From Candidatus Saccharimonadota bacterium (GTDB taxonomy: Bacteria; Patescibacteriota; Saccharimonadia; Saccharimonadales; SZUA-47), in contig QIKK01000052.1 of assembly GCA_003231925.1 (NCBI GenBank), positions 1-13,953 of the forward strand: a stretch of DNA of 13,953 bases. Reading direction: 5' to 3'. A program made the translations under genes and the position numbers. The notes beneath the pieces were generated by a model. That model searched no databases. It was not told where the DNA came from and worked only from the letters and a program-made list of their open reading frames with translations. How positions within the stretch are numbered: the first letter of the stretch is position 1; every line of letters starts with the position of its first letter. This document shows, piece after piece, positions 1 through 7,466 of this stretch.

Positions 1-1
1 A

Positions 2-1138
2 TCAAGGTTTATAAGTAGTTCTTCCAGTTTGTATCGCTGTAATCCATGTTTGCCCAACGTTAAGACGAAGCGCCTTACCAGATGTGTTTGTGAACGTTAG
101 AGGAGCTTTTGCAGATTGCTTATGCCATTTGCCTTTTGTAACCATTCCATCCTGAAACACAAGAACGTCACCGCTACCAATAGTCTTATAAACACTGTGA
201 ATTCTATCTGGATGTATGCCGTATGTAGTCTCTAGGGCAATAACAACTTTAGGCATAATTTGTTTTCCGTTACCCTTATCAATATGCGGTTTTCCGGCCA
301 TGTTTCTTTTATAAGAGTTGGTAACGGCATCGTAAATATATTGTGTATTGTAGTAAGCACCAGATATATTGAAGTTAATAGTTACAGCAGTTGCCGGTGT
401 CGCCTCGGTTGGTAATGTGTCTTTTTTACGCTCAAAGGGGGTAAAGTTACTAGTGTTAAATCCTAATACTTTACGTTTTGCATCTAATTTTGCCATGCTG
501 GTATAGACATTGTGTGGTGCAAATCGGTATGAAACACGGCTGGCAACACTATTCCCGTAAATACCATGATCCATATTCTTTATACCCAATGTCTTGATAA
601 GCTGTAGAGCTTCACCACTTCCCCCACTATGGACATAAGCTGCGTCGAATCCAGCTACCCATTGCACATAATACGGACGAGCGCTACGGATTGGTCCTAT
701 ATTGGTAGGCTGAGCTTCTTGGTATAAAGCCAAAAATCTAGTAATACCACCTTCTGCGATAGCTTCAAAGACTACACCGGCATCTGAAAGACCAGACTGA
801 GGTCTTGCAGCAAGACTATTTTCTATCATTATGCCTGTAACCGCCCTATCCGCCAGCGCTGGACTGACCATTACCCCAGTTAATGGTGAAGCTTTTAATA
901 TTGGCTTTGGCGGTATGAACTTCTTTTTGCTTATAACTGGCATTGGGTTGGGCTCTGCCCCTGTTGGTCCAAAAAATCGTAAACCCAAGACTCCAACCAA
1001 CAATACAGCTAGACTAACACTGGATACGATTAATAAACGTTTTCTTGAAGGTCTGCGTTTCAAGTAATTAATAACAGACTCAAACCGTCGTTTTTTTGTC
1101 ACGTCTAAAGGTTCTTTGGGTATGTGTTCTTCTTCCAT
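2..1138 (-). CDS. DUF3048 (YerB-like) membrane-anchored extracytoplasmic protein
   Basis: The protein has a short basic cytoplasmic start, one membrane helix (about residues 35-54) and a proline-rich linker. The outer part resembles DUF3048/YerB proteins: SPLTGVMV leads into the N-terminal domain with RPQSGLSDAGVVFEA, EGGITRF, IGPIRSARPYY and HSGGSGEA, and the C-terminal domain holds VFQDGMVTKGKW followed by AKAPLTF and LNVGQTWI. The family is widespread but its biochemical role is unknown; an envelope role is inferred. The stop codon is at 2-4, so the gene is complete. The frame can be extended to a TTG at 1174, but the ATG at 1138 (MEEEHIPKEP) is preferred; it gives 378 residues. A possible -10 box TATACA lies at 1155-1160 on the minus strand, which would give a roughly 9-base leader with no clear Shine-Dalgarno site. 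The gene is divergent from gltX. Confidence 0.85.
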   Translation of the reverse strand: MEEEHIPKEPLDVTKKRRFESVINYLKRRPSRKRLLIVSSVSLAVLLVGVLGLRFFGPTGAEPNPMPVISKKKFIPPKPILKASPLTGVMVSPALADRAVTGIMIENSLAARPQSGLSDAGVVFEAIAEGGITRFLALYQEAQPTNIGPIRSARPYYVQWVAGFDAAYVHSGGSGEALQLIKTLGIKNMDHGIYGNSVASRVSYRFAPHNVYTSMAKLDAKRKVLGFNTSNFTPFERKKDTLPTEATPATAVTINFNISGAYYNTQYIYDAVTNSYKRNMAGKPHIDKGNGKQIMPKVVIALETTYGIHPDRIHSVYKTIGSGDVLVFQDGMVTKGKWHKQSAKAPLTFTNTSGKALRLNVGQTWITAIQTGRTTYKP

Positions 1139-1234
1139 AAAGCTTACGAATAAGTGTATAGCTTTTTTATTCAAATGACAAGATGTTTCCTTTTGACTCT
1201 ATTGTCGCAACTAAGATACAGAGTTTAATAGAAA

Positions 1235-1243
1235 TGTTATAAT
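1235..1243 (+). promoter_or_regulatory. Extended -10 promoter of gltX, predicted leaderless
   Basis: The sequence TGTTATAAT is a perfect extended -10 box. It ends 7 bases before the ATG at 1251, so the expected transcription start falls on or next to that A. A GTG at 1245 is in frame but lies too close to the -10 box to be in the transcript, which argues for the ATG. No good -35 box sits 17 bases upstream, as is common for extended -10 promoters. Confidence 0.65.
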
Positions 1244-1250
1244 AGTGGCG

Positions 1251-2921
1251 ATGCAAGACAAACTCAAACAACGTATAAGAGTATTATTAACAGACGGGAA
1301 AAGCTTAAAGTCTAGAACAGAGATTGAGGCGTCTTATCTTGTACGGTCACTACCGAGTGATGCCGAAGTTACGCGGTTTGCACCTTCGCCAACTGGTTTT
1401 ATGCATATTGGGGCTTTATTTACAGCTATGATATGCCAATATGTGGCAAGGCAGAGTAACGGAATATATATATTAAGAATTGAGGATACGGACAAAAAAA
1501 GAGAGGTTGACGGCTCTAAAGAGCTGATAGTTTCCCAATTGGCAGCTTTTGGACTTTCTCCTGATGAAGGCCTACAAGCAGATGGGTCCGTAGAGGGCAG
1601 TTATGGGCCTTACATACAAAGTGAACGGCGGGAGATATATTTAGCTTATGCTTTAGATTTGCTAGATAGAGGCCGTGCTTATCCTTGTTTTGCTACGTCT
1701 GAGGAGCTTCAATCTATCGTAAAAGATCAACAAAGTAAAAAACTGCGTCCCGGATATTATGGACAGTGGGCTTTGTGGCGTGATAAAACTGACGAGGAGG
1801 TTATAACAGCACTAGATAATAAAAAATCTTTTGTATTACGGTTTAGATCTGAAGGCTCACACGACAACAGAATACAATTTAATGACGCCCTGAAGGGTGG
1901 TATTGAGGTACCGGAAAATGACCTGGATGTGCCACTCATCAAGTCTGATGCGGAACATTTACCGACCTATCACTTAGCGCATGTTGTGGATGATTTTTTG
2001 ATGAGAGTAACAATTATATTTAGGGGTGAGGAGTGGTTACCTAGTACTGCTCTACATATTGAACTAGCTGAAACGCTAGGTATAAAACCTTTTAAATATG
2101 CTCATACGCCAGTTATTTCAATATTAGATCCTAATGGCGGTAAGCGTAAGCTTAGCAAGCGGAAAGATCCAGAGGCAGATATTGCGTTCTGGCGTAAGAC
2201 AGCCTACCCTATCAAAAGTATAAAAGCTTATTTGCTTGGTCTAGCAAACTCTAATTTTGAAGATTGGTACCGCAAAAATCCTAGATTGTCGTTAGATAAA
2301 TTTCCGTTTAGTATAGAGAAACTTGGTTCTTCTCGTTCTCCTCTACTAGATGTAAGAAAGCTAGAAGATTATGCTAAAGATGAGATTGCAATGATGCCTC
2401 AGGAAAGCTTCAATAAGCAGGTTTTGGGGTGGGCCGATTCTCACGATAAGGAGCTCTATAAAGCATTTCTTGAAGATCCTGATTATACAAATCGAGTACT
2501 AGCTATTGAAAGGAGTGGCGAAAAGCCACGTAAAGATCTAGTTAAATGGAGTGATGTACCAGAACAATACGGTTATATGTTTGATAGTATTTTTAGTACC
2601 AGATTTTACCCTAGAATTGATGAAGAATTAGCCGGTATAAAAAATAATATTAGTTCGCAGGCTAACAAAACATTTCTTGAGCTGTATGACCTAAAAGCTA
2701 ATAAAGACACTTGGTTCGAGAATCTCAAGAGATCGGCAAAGCAATGTAATTTTGCGTTAGATAAAAAAGCTTATAAAGATAATCCAGACAATTTTAACGG
2801 TTCTCTTGCTGACTTTGCAAAGATTATAAGAGTCAGCCTAACGGGTAAAAATCGTACACCTGACTTGTGGTCTATGATGCAGATTATGGGTTTAGAAAGG
2901 GTAGAAAAACGCCTCAGCTAA
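1251..2921 (+). CDS. gltX: Glutamyl-tRNA synthetase (class I)
   Basis: The enzyme charges tRNA-Glu with glutamate using ATP in the cytoplasm. The class I signatures are clear: TRFAPSPTGFMHIG (HIGH box, MHIG near residues 51-54 from this start), YILRIEDTD, the QSERRE region, PTYHLAHVVDD, and KLSKRKDPE (KMSKS box, near 300-307). At 556 residues it is longer than the typical 470-500-residue enzyme, with about 40 extra residues before TRFAPSPTG and a long C-terminal anticodon-binding part. From memory, similar N-terminal extensions occur in some Firmicutes GluRS of about 550 residues. Whether it is discriminating or also charges tRNA-Gln cannot be read from the sequence. I chose the ATG at 1251 over the GTG at 1245 because of the promoter position. 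It converges with the gene at 2999-4060. Confidence 0.96.
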   Translation: MQDKLKQRIRVLLTDGKSLKSRTEIEASYLVRSLPSDAEVTRFAPSPTGFMHIGALFTAMICQYVARQSNGIYILRIEDTDKKREVDGSKELIVSQLAAFGLSPDEGLQADGSVEGSYGPYIQSERREIYLAYALDLLDRGRAYPCFATSEELQSIVKDQQSKKLRPGYYGQWALWRDKTDEEVITALDNKKSFVLRFRSEGSHDNRIQFNDALKGGIEVPENDLDVPLIKSDAEHLPTYHLAHVVDDFLMRVTIIFRGEEWLPSTALHIELAETLGIKPFKYAHTPVISILDPNGGKRKLSKRKDPEADIAFWRKTAYPIKSIKAYLLGLANSNFEDWYRKNPRLSLDKFPFSIEKLGSSRSPLLDVRKLEDYAKDEIAMMPQESFNKQVLGWADSHDKELYKAFLEDPDYTNRVLAIERSGEKPRKDLVKWSDVPEQYGYMFDSIFSTRFYPRIDEELAGIKNNISSQANKTFLELYDLKANKDTWFENLKRSAKQCNFALDKKAYKDNPDNFNGSLADFAKIIRVSLTGKNRTPDLWSMMQIMGLERVEKRLS

Positions 2922-2970
2922 TCATTGATATTCTTTAAAATTGCAAGCACTGATTTACGGGCATTTGTAT

Positions 2971-2986
2971 ATCTAAGCTTATATTA
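2971..2986. repeat. 16-base direct repeat, copy 1 of 2
   Basis: ATCTAAGCTTATATTA occurs here and again at 4082-4097, in the same orientation. The two copies flank the gene at 2999-4060 on both sides. Bases just outside the 16-mer do not match. This copy lies downstream of that gene's stop, in the convergent gap with gltX. Confidence 0.85.
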
Positions 2987-2998
2987 AAATTATCAAGA

Positions 2999-4060
2999 TT
3001 ATATAGAGGCTGCGATGCGGATAAGTTGGTCGGTAGTCATTTTACTGCTGGTACCCTCTATTTGATACCAAATACCGTTATCTACCCAGGTCGCATTGGA
3101 CCCATCATATATGTATAGAGTTCTGCCCCTATCTAGGTATGTTTGGTATTGTTTATTCTCTGTTTTTAGGTTGGATAACAGGGCGTCACTATTCCAGTTG
3201 CTACTCTGCTCTGTTAGGCTGTAAGATCGGTTGTCGGTATTAGATTTGAACGAGATTGTGACTTTTCCAGAGCTATAATTAATTGGTCCCTTGAAACTAA
3301 ACCCCGAGGGGTTATATCCTGGCATAGTTGCATCAAACCCCGATCTTGTGGCTGCAACTTTCATAGCTAAGTTTGGTACGTTTTGTACTGCAAAAAATCC
3401 ACCCAACAAAACAGCTGCCAACACTGCCATACTTATGCCTACAACTTTTGTGCTTATACCTAGCTTTGTAATAATTCTACCACGATGCTTATATTTGTGA
3501 GGGTGGGGTTGTTCATTGTGGGTTGTGGCATTTGCTACTGCTGTATTAATTAGTTTTTCTGTAGCTGTAGTTTTGGGCTGTCTTGCTCTTACTGGAATTA
3601 ACCCAGCCCTCTTGATCGATCTAGGAATTAGCGGAGCATGCTCTTTAATCTTTTCCGTAGTAGCTCCATTACTAGCTATGTCACTGTACTTCTTGATCTT
3701 AGGGCTTTGATGTATTTGATGGGAGTGCCGTACTCTAGCTGGAGACATCCCCAGTTTCTTGATAATTGACTTATGAAGCGACTTATTAAGATTTTTTTGA
3801 GGGTTAGGGTCGACGGGTTTAACTACTGCACTCCTCATTAATGTTTGAGATTTCTGAGGCTTGGCTCCTATCTGTTTCGGCCTTCTTCTTAAAACGGTCT
3901 TCCTGTTAGGCCGAACTACACCATCCACTATCCCAACGTTTTTCTTGAGCTTAGTGGGAGCTATAGTCGAAGACCCATTACCTGGAGCTACATCTAGAAG
4001 TTTCCCTGTTATGGTGTCGTATTTTTTCCCGTTTATTTCTATAAAATTCTGTTTACCCAC
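2999..4060 (-). CDS. Basic membrane protein with DUF4367-like C-terminal domain
   Basis: This is a 353-residue protein that probably spans the membrane once (about residues 204-226). Residues 1-200 are rich in Lys, Arg, Pro and His and look disordered; they contain related motifs, IIKKLGMSPARVR (99-111), SIKRAGLIPVRAR (148-160) and a shorter IITKLGIS (197-204). The outer part is mixed and ends LYIYDG, ATWVDNGIWYQIEG, DQLIRIAASI, which resembles the end of DUF4367 domains. The function is unknown; an envelope role is inferred from topology. No in-frame ATG lies upstream, and the start is a GTG (4058-4060) with AGG six bases before it and AAAAGGA further up as weak Shine-Dalgarno candidates. 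A -10 candidate TAATAT (minus strand, 4092-4097) lies inside the second 16-base repeat. Confidence 0.8.
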   Translation of the reverse strand: MGKQNFIEINGKKYDTITGKLLDVAPGNGSSTIAPTKLKKNVGIVDGVVRPNRKTVLRRRPKQIGAKPQKSQTLMRSAVVKPVDPNPQKNLNKSLHKSIIKKLGMSPARVRHSHQIHQSPKIKKYSDIASNGATTEKIKEHAPLIPRSIKRAGLIPVRARQPKTTATEKLINTAVANATTHNEQPHPHKYKHRGRIITKLGISTKVVGISMAVLAAVLLGGFFAVQNVPNLAMKVAATRSGFDATMPGYNPSGFSFKGPINYSSGKVTISFKSNTDNRSYSLTEQSSNWNSDALLSNLKTENKQYQTYLDRGRTLYIYDGSNATWVDNGIWYQIEGTSSKMTTDQLIRIAASI

Positions 4061-4081
4061 GTGATACCTATTCCTTTTCTC

Positions 4082-4097
4082 ATCTAAGCTTATATTA
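4082..4097. repeat. 16-base direct repeat, copy 2 of 2
   Basis: This is the second copy of ATCTAAGCTTATATTA (the first is at 2971-2986). Read on the minus strand it supplies TAATAT, the likely -10 box of the gene starting at 4060, so the repeat may be a duplicated promoter piece. Confidence 0.85.
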
Positions 4098-4153
4098 CCT
4101 CGAATGGCTCTGTGGGTGCAAGTATATTCTGAATAACATTTTTATAAGGAATG

Positions 4154-4162
4154 TGCGATAAT
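4154..4162 (+). promoter_or_regulatory. Extended -10 promoter of the PEGA gene
   Basis: TGCGATAAT is an extended -10 box with one mismatch from TATAAT. It ends 17 bases before the ATG at 4180, so the mRNA would carry a leader of about 10 bases. No convincing Shine-Dalgarno site is present. This is one of the few unit-first genes here that does not fit the leaderless spacing. Confidence 0.45.
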
Positions 4163-4179
4163 AAGAGACACGGCGTAAA

Positions 4180-4797
4180 ATGGATTATTTAGACCCCAAG
4201 AAGAAACACGCACATAAAATACGCATTTTTGTAGGATACGGATTGTTTGCAGTGCTTATCGCACTAGCGACTTTACTGCTTGTCTACGTCGCAGATGGTT
4301 ATTATATTGATAGGAGTACCGGTGAAGTAATACAAAATGGTTTAGTCTATGTTAGCTCAAGACCTGGTGGTGCTGAAGTTTATTTAAACGGGGAAAAACA
4401 ACGTGGGGTAACGGACGAAAGATTAGTCATCCCTAGCAATACCTACACAATTAAGGTTACCAAGAAGGGTTATAGAGATTGGGGCAGAACAATCCGACTA
4501 GAGGGTGGAACTCTGAGACGTCTAACTTATACTAAATTAATACCAAAGACGTTGTTGCCTACTGTCGGGATTAATTTGCGTTCGAATCCATCTAGTGTAA
4601 GTCAGAGCATCGATAAGCGCTGGCTAGTTATTAGCTATGCCGATAGTCCGCTTAGTTTAAGCCTGATAGACATGAATGCATCTCCTATTACAAATAGAAC
4701 TTTACAAATACCTAAAATAATAACTAATAATAAGGACGGTCGGCTTAAAGTGGTTGAATGGGCTGGTGTAGTTCGGCAGGTTCAACAGAATACCTGA
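4180..4797 (+). CDS. PEGA-domain membrane protein, N-terminal part (frameshifted)
   Basis: The N-terminus is charged and cytoplasmic, followed by one membrane helix (about residues 17-37) and an extracytoplasmic PEGA domain (about 54-122). The PEGA signature is visible in VSSRPGGAEVYLNGE, then VIPSNTYTIKVTKKGYRDW. PEGA domains are known from surface proteins and are thought to bind or pack against envelope components. After residue 196 (VVEWAG) the frame runs into nine unrelated residues (VVRQVQQNT) and a stop, while the natural continuation (SSAGSTEYLMVDK) is read from 4770 in another frame. One base appears to be missing around 4768-4770. This is either a sequencing or assembly error or a real mutation. 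The full protein would be about 489 residues. Confidence 0.85.
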   Translation: MDYLDPKKKHAHKIRIFVGYGLFAVLIALATLLLVYVADGYYIDRSTGEVIQNGLVYVSSRPGGAEVYLNGEKQRGVTDERLVIPSNTYTIKVTKKGYRDWGRTIRLEGGTLRRLTYTKLIPKTLLPTVGINLRSNPSSVSQSIDKRWLVISYADSPLSLSLIDMNASPITNRTLQIPKIITNNKDGRLKVVEWAGVVRQVQQNT

Positions 4798-5648
4798 TGG
4801 TTGACAAAGATGACCCTACTCAATCGGTCAATCTAAGTACCTTGTTTGCCAGTAAAAGTTTGGTTGTTGGGCTAGACAATCATAGTGATAACAAATTTTT
4901 TGTGTACGATTCTGCTACAAAAAACCTCTACATCGCTGACACTACTAACGGATTAGGTAAAGTGCCAATATTGAAAGATGTACTTGCCTATAAGACATTT
5001 GCCTCAGACTGGATTTTGTATATTACTAGCAGTAGCGAGAAAGGGCTGGTAGAGGCTCATTTTAAACGTGGTAATAAAGATATACTGCTAAAAAAATTAA
5101 GAACCGATAGTAGATATCTTCTCCAGTTAGCAAAGCTTAAGAACGCACCAATTATGGCGGTGTCATCACCAGTAGAAGGAAGAGCGATTGTATATAATGA
5201 TCCTCAAAAATATTTAGATAAAAATCCTAGTGCGAACATTCCCGTTGCCACAACAGTAATGAGAGTACCATCAATCACAGCATTGCTAATATCTACCGAC
5301 TCTAGTGCTGTATTCTCTTATGGTCCAGAGAATTTTGCGGCTCATGAGTTTGAGGTGGATAAATCCTTTAATTATAAGATTAGTACCAAGCTAGATTCTA
5401 TCCAAGAAGTGCGTTGGGCAGATGGACAGCATATTGTTTTCAGTGCGGGAGGTTTACAACAAATTATTGATTTTGATGGTAGCAACCAATATCAACTAGT
5501 AAAATCATTGCCACAGGACGGAAGTTTTTATTCTAAAAACCTAAATACGATGTATACATTTAATCCACTGATTAAACAATCCCTTGGTACTTCGAGCACC
5601 CCCCCACGTATTATGGTTACTAGCCTGCTTATACCAAAAGACCGCTAA
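4758..5648 (+). CDS. PEGA-domain protein, C-terminal part (continuation after frameshift)
   Basis: This frame continues the protein begun at 4180. The natural junction is near 4770; the ATG codons at 4758 and 4797 in this frame are unlikely to be true starts. The segment is about 290 residues with repeated short beta-type stretches, such as LSTLFASKSLVVGLD, KFFVYDSATKNLYIAD, LISTDSSAVFSYG and VRWADGQHIVFSAGG. These suggest a beta-propeller-like outer domain, an inference from the pattern only. No catalytic motif is recognised. The stop is nine bases from the stop of the convergent sortase gene, with no hairpin and T-run between them. Confidence 0.75.
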   Translation: MGWCSSAGSTEYLMVDKDDPTQSVNLSTLFASKSLVVGLDNHSDNKFFVYDSATKNLYIADTTNGLGKVPILKDVLAYKTFASDWILYITSSSEKGLVEAHFKRGNKDILLKKLRTDSRYLLQLAKLKNAPIMAVSSPVEGRAIVYNDPQKYLDKNPSANIPVATTVMRVPSITALLISTDSSAVFSYGPENFAAHEFEVDKSFNYKISTKLDSIQEVRWADGQHIVFSAGGLQQIIDFDGSNQYQLVKSLPQDGSFYSKNLNTMYTFNPLIKQSLGTSSTPPRIMVTSLLIPKDR

Positions 5649-5657
5649 CGAATTTAA

Positions 5658-7088
5658 TCAGAACAGATTTAACAAGCGTGACCAGAGGCTTCGTGAATTA
5701 CTAGGTATTACTTGGTTGAGATTTGGCTTAACATTAATCACGGCCTTTTTATTACCGCTAGGATCAGGACTTACTTGTTCAGCTATCACTATTAATCTAT
5801 TAATTGATGTTCCGGGCGGATCACAGGTTATTAATGTTACAGTGTTAGCTCTTGTAGAAGGGCCCAATACGGACGTATTAGTTGGCTTTACTATTTTCTT
5901 ATCAAATATTTTATAGGTATATCGTATGCCATCTTTTTGAATAAAAAAGGTGTCGTCTATTTCCATTCTTCTCAACAAAACAAAAGCAAATTTATATTTA
6001 CCAGAGTTAAAAATATTGTTGCTAGAATGTCCTACGATGACTGAATTACCTATTTCTCCAGGTTCAGGAGATGCTGCATAGTGTACAACGCCTTTTTCGA
6101 GAGCATTCTGGATTGTCCGCTCATCAACGGTACCGAGGCCATAAATGACTGGTACTTCTAGATTAATTTTAGGAATAATAAGCTTGGATTCTGGACCTAT
6201 AGATTCTGGCGAATTCCCGATGATTGGTGTAGCGCTAACGGTTCGGCTAGGGCTGACAAAAGGAGCTATAAAAACCTGGTTAAAAAAGATAAAAATTACT
6301 GCCAGTCCAACAAAAGCTGCCATACCAATACCAAACAGTGCTGATTTAATATGGTGAATAGGCTTAAGCCTGCCACCAGCAGTTATCTTATCTAAAATGC
6401 GTGATTTAATCTCGCTGATTGTTTTATTGGACCCACCAGTATTTTTAGTGACCAATTTATGCGGAACAGTCTTTACTGGCTTGGTCTTGTTTGAATCTTT
6501 AGTGTGCTTAGCATAACTGGATGTATTTTCTTGGTTTTTGTAGAATTCTTTCCAGACCTGGTGTTTTTCTTCGTTCGGGAGGGCAACGTAATAGTTATGC
6601 CACTCGGTTTGTATGTCTGCTAGAGATTTTCCAGATGTGGTTAAGTTGTACATATATTGTTGGTATTTTGACCCGTGAGACAGGGCTATTGTTTCTGAAG
6701 CCTCTTCAGTCGCATCAGGCTCATTTTTGTATAATTTATTAAGCTTTCCTCTAATCAATTCTATGGCTGGGTTGGAACCTGTCCTGGGTTTTGCCCTCTG
6801 TTTGCCGGTTGTTTGGGCCTGAGCATCTATAGCTGTATAAATATCTTCAGGTTTAGAATTTTCTGAATCGGATATTTCTAAAATATGTTTTTTTGGATTT
6901 TCTGAACCCTGTATTTGTTTGGCAAGTTCGGCAGTTTTAGCCGCTAGCTCTGCCAACATATCTGTTTTAGTTTTATCTGGCTCCTCGTTGTCTTCTGGGA
7001 TTTTTGAATTATTAGCAGGTGTAATTGTATAGTTATCATCATCAGAGTCATTATCGTTTGGTAGAGAGGGTGGGTTCGATGTAGGCAT
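5658..7088 (-). CDS. Sortase (LPXTG-type transpeptidase family) with long disordered N-terminus
   Basis: Sortases cut a sorting signal in surface proteins and attach them to another group outside the membrane. The catalytic residues are all visible: His354 in VIVGHSS, Cys422 in TLITCDPPGT and Arg431 in NRLIVIAEQ. The catalytic domain starts near residue 303 (LIIPKINLEVPVIYG) and fits the sortase fold; the TCDPPGT motif resembles class D/E-type enzymes, but I do not assign a class. A membrane helix lies at about 250-275. The first 245 residues are acidic, then basic, and low in complexity, much longer than the usual short cytoplasmic tail. No sorting-signal protein is seen in the window. The start ATG (7086-7088) is 9 bases from an extended -10 box. 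Confidence 0.9.
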   Translation of the reverse strand: MPTSNPPSLPNDNDSDDDNYTITPANNSKIPEDNEEPDKTKTDMLAELAAKTAELAKQIQGSENPKKHILEISDSENSKPEDIYTAIDAQAQTTGKQRAKPRTGSNPAIELIRGKLNKLYKNEPDATEEASETIALSHGSKYQQYMYNLTTSGKSLADIQTEWHNYYVALPNEEKHQVWKEFYKNQENTSSYAKHTKDSNKTKPVKTVPHKLVTKNTGGSNKTISEIKSRILDKITAGGRLKPIHHIKSALFGIGMAAFVGLAVIFIFFNQVFIAPFVSPSRTVSATPIIGNSPESIGPESKLIIPKINLEVPVIYGLGTVDERTIQNALEKGVVHYAASPEPGEIGNSVIVGHSSNNIFNSGKYKFAFVLLRRMEIDDTFFIQKDGIRYTYKIFDKKIVKPTNTSVLGPSTRANTVTLITCDPPGTSINRLIVIAEQVSPDPSGNKKAVINVKPNLNQVIPSNSRSLWSRLLNLF

Positions 7089-7097
7089 ACTGGTGAT

Positions 7098-7106
7098 ATT
7101 ATAGCA
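7098..7106 (-). promoter_or_regulatory. Extended -10 promoter of the sortase gene, predicted leaderless
   Basis: On the minus strand this reads TGCTATAAT, a perfect extended -10 box, ending 9 bases before the ATG at 7088. The transcription start should be within about three bases of the start codon. It is back to back with the tRNA-Leu promoter. Confidence 0.65.
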
Positions 7107-7159
7107 TTATTAGTATAAAATTTGCCTTCGATGACGGTATGAATGAGGGTGTTTTATAG

Positions 7160-7165
7160 TATAAT
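7160..7165 (+). promoter_or_regulatory. -10 box of tRNA-Leu
   Basis: TATAAT at 7160-7165 would start transcription near 7172, giving about 10 bases of 5' leader before the mature tRNA end at 7183. No clear -35 box is visible. Confidence 0.5.
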
Positions 7166-7182
7166 AGAGCCTGCTATTACTC

Positions 7183-7267
7183 GGGCGAGTGGCGGAACTG
7201 GTATACGCGCACGACTCAAAATCGTGTTCTGCAAGGATTGAGGGTTCGATTCCCTCCTCGCCCACCA
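7183..7267 (+). tRNA. tRNA-Leu, anticodon CAA
   Basis: The cloverleaf can be drawn fully by eye. Acceptor stem: 7183-7189 pairs with 7257-7263. D arm: 7192-7208. Anticodon stem: CACGA (7210-7214) pairs with TCGTG (7222-7226) around loop CTCAAAA, giving anticodon CAA at 7217-7219, which reads the UUG leucine codon. Variable arm: 13 bases (7227-7239), able to form a short stem with a GCAA loop, as expected for a class II tRNA. T arm: GAGGG-TTCGATT-CCCTC (7240-7256). The discriminator is A7264 and the CCA end is encoded at 7265-7267. Confidence 0.96.
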
Positions 7268-7302
7268 TACATTTGATATTTATACGGGCTCAATTTTATA
7301 AC

Positions 7303-7317
7303 TGGTTCTGCGAACCA
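7303..7317. other. Short hairpin in the gap downstream of tRNA-Leu
   Basis: TGGTTC-TGC-GAACCA forms a perfect 6-bp stem with a 3-base loop, 36 bases past the tRNA. No T-run follows it, so it is not a typical intrinsic terminator. It sits in the longest gene-free stretch of the window (7268-7466, 199 bases), in which I otherwise recognise nothing. Confidence 0.4.
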
Positions 7318-7466
7318 AGATGATGCAGTGGCAAGATGAATACAACAGTACAAGAAGACGTTCTAGCTGTAACAATCTATCACTAATTGAGTGCTTTAAT
7401 GTTTACTGGTCAGGAGGGCTGACTTATGCTTGATTGTCTCGATAATTGGGGATTAGTACAAGTTTA

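Noticed and set aside
1139..1174. TTG-started N-terminal extension of the DUF3048 protein
   Set aside because: The TTG has no ribosome site, the likely -10 box TATACA lies inside this stretch, and the ATG at 1138 is a normal start.
2971..4097. Transposon or insertion sequence bounded by 16-base repeats
   Set aside because: The repeats are direct, no terminal inverted repeats are seen and the enclosed gene is not a transposase.
4758..4800. Programmed ribosomal frameshift in the PEGA gene
   Set aside because: There is no slippery sequence or evident downstream structure at the junction; a one-base loss explains it more simply.
4797..5648. Stop-codon reassignment (UGA read as an amino acid, as in Gracilibacteria) to join the PEGA frames
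   Set aside because: The continuation is in a different frame, so reading through the TGA would not restore the protein. TGA also ends other genes at sensible positions (DUF3048, smpB, PaaX-like).
7303..7317. Intrinsic terminator of tRNA-Leu
   Set aside because: The stem is short and no run of T follows the hairpin.
7320..7433. Small open frame of 37 codons (MMQWQDEYNST...) downstream of tRNA-Leu
   Set aside because: There is no Shine-Dalgarno site and no -10 box at the leaderless spacing, and no family is recognised. Chance is a sufficient explanation.
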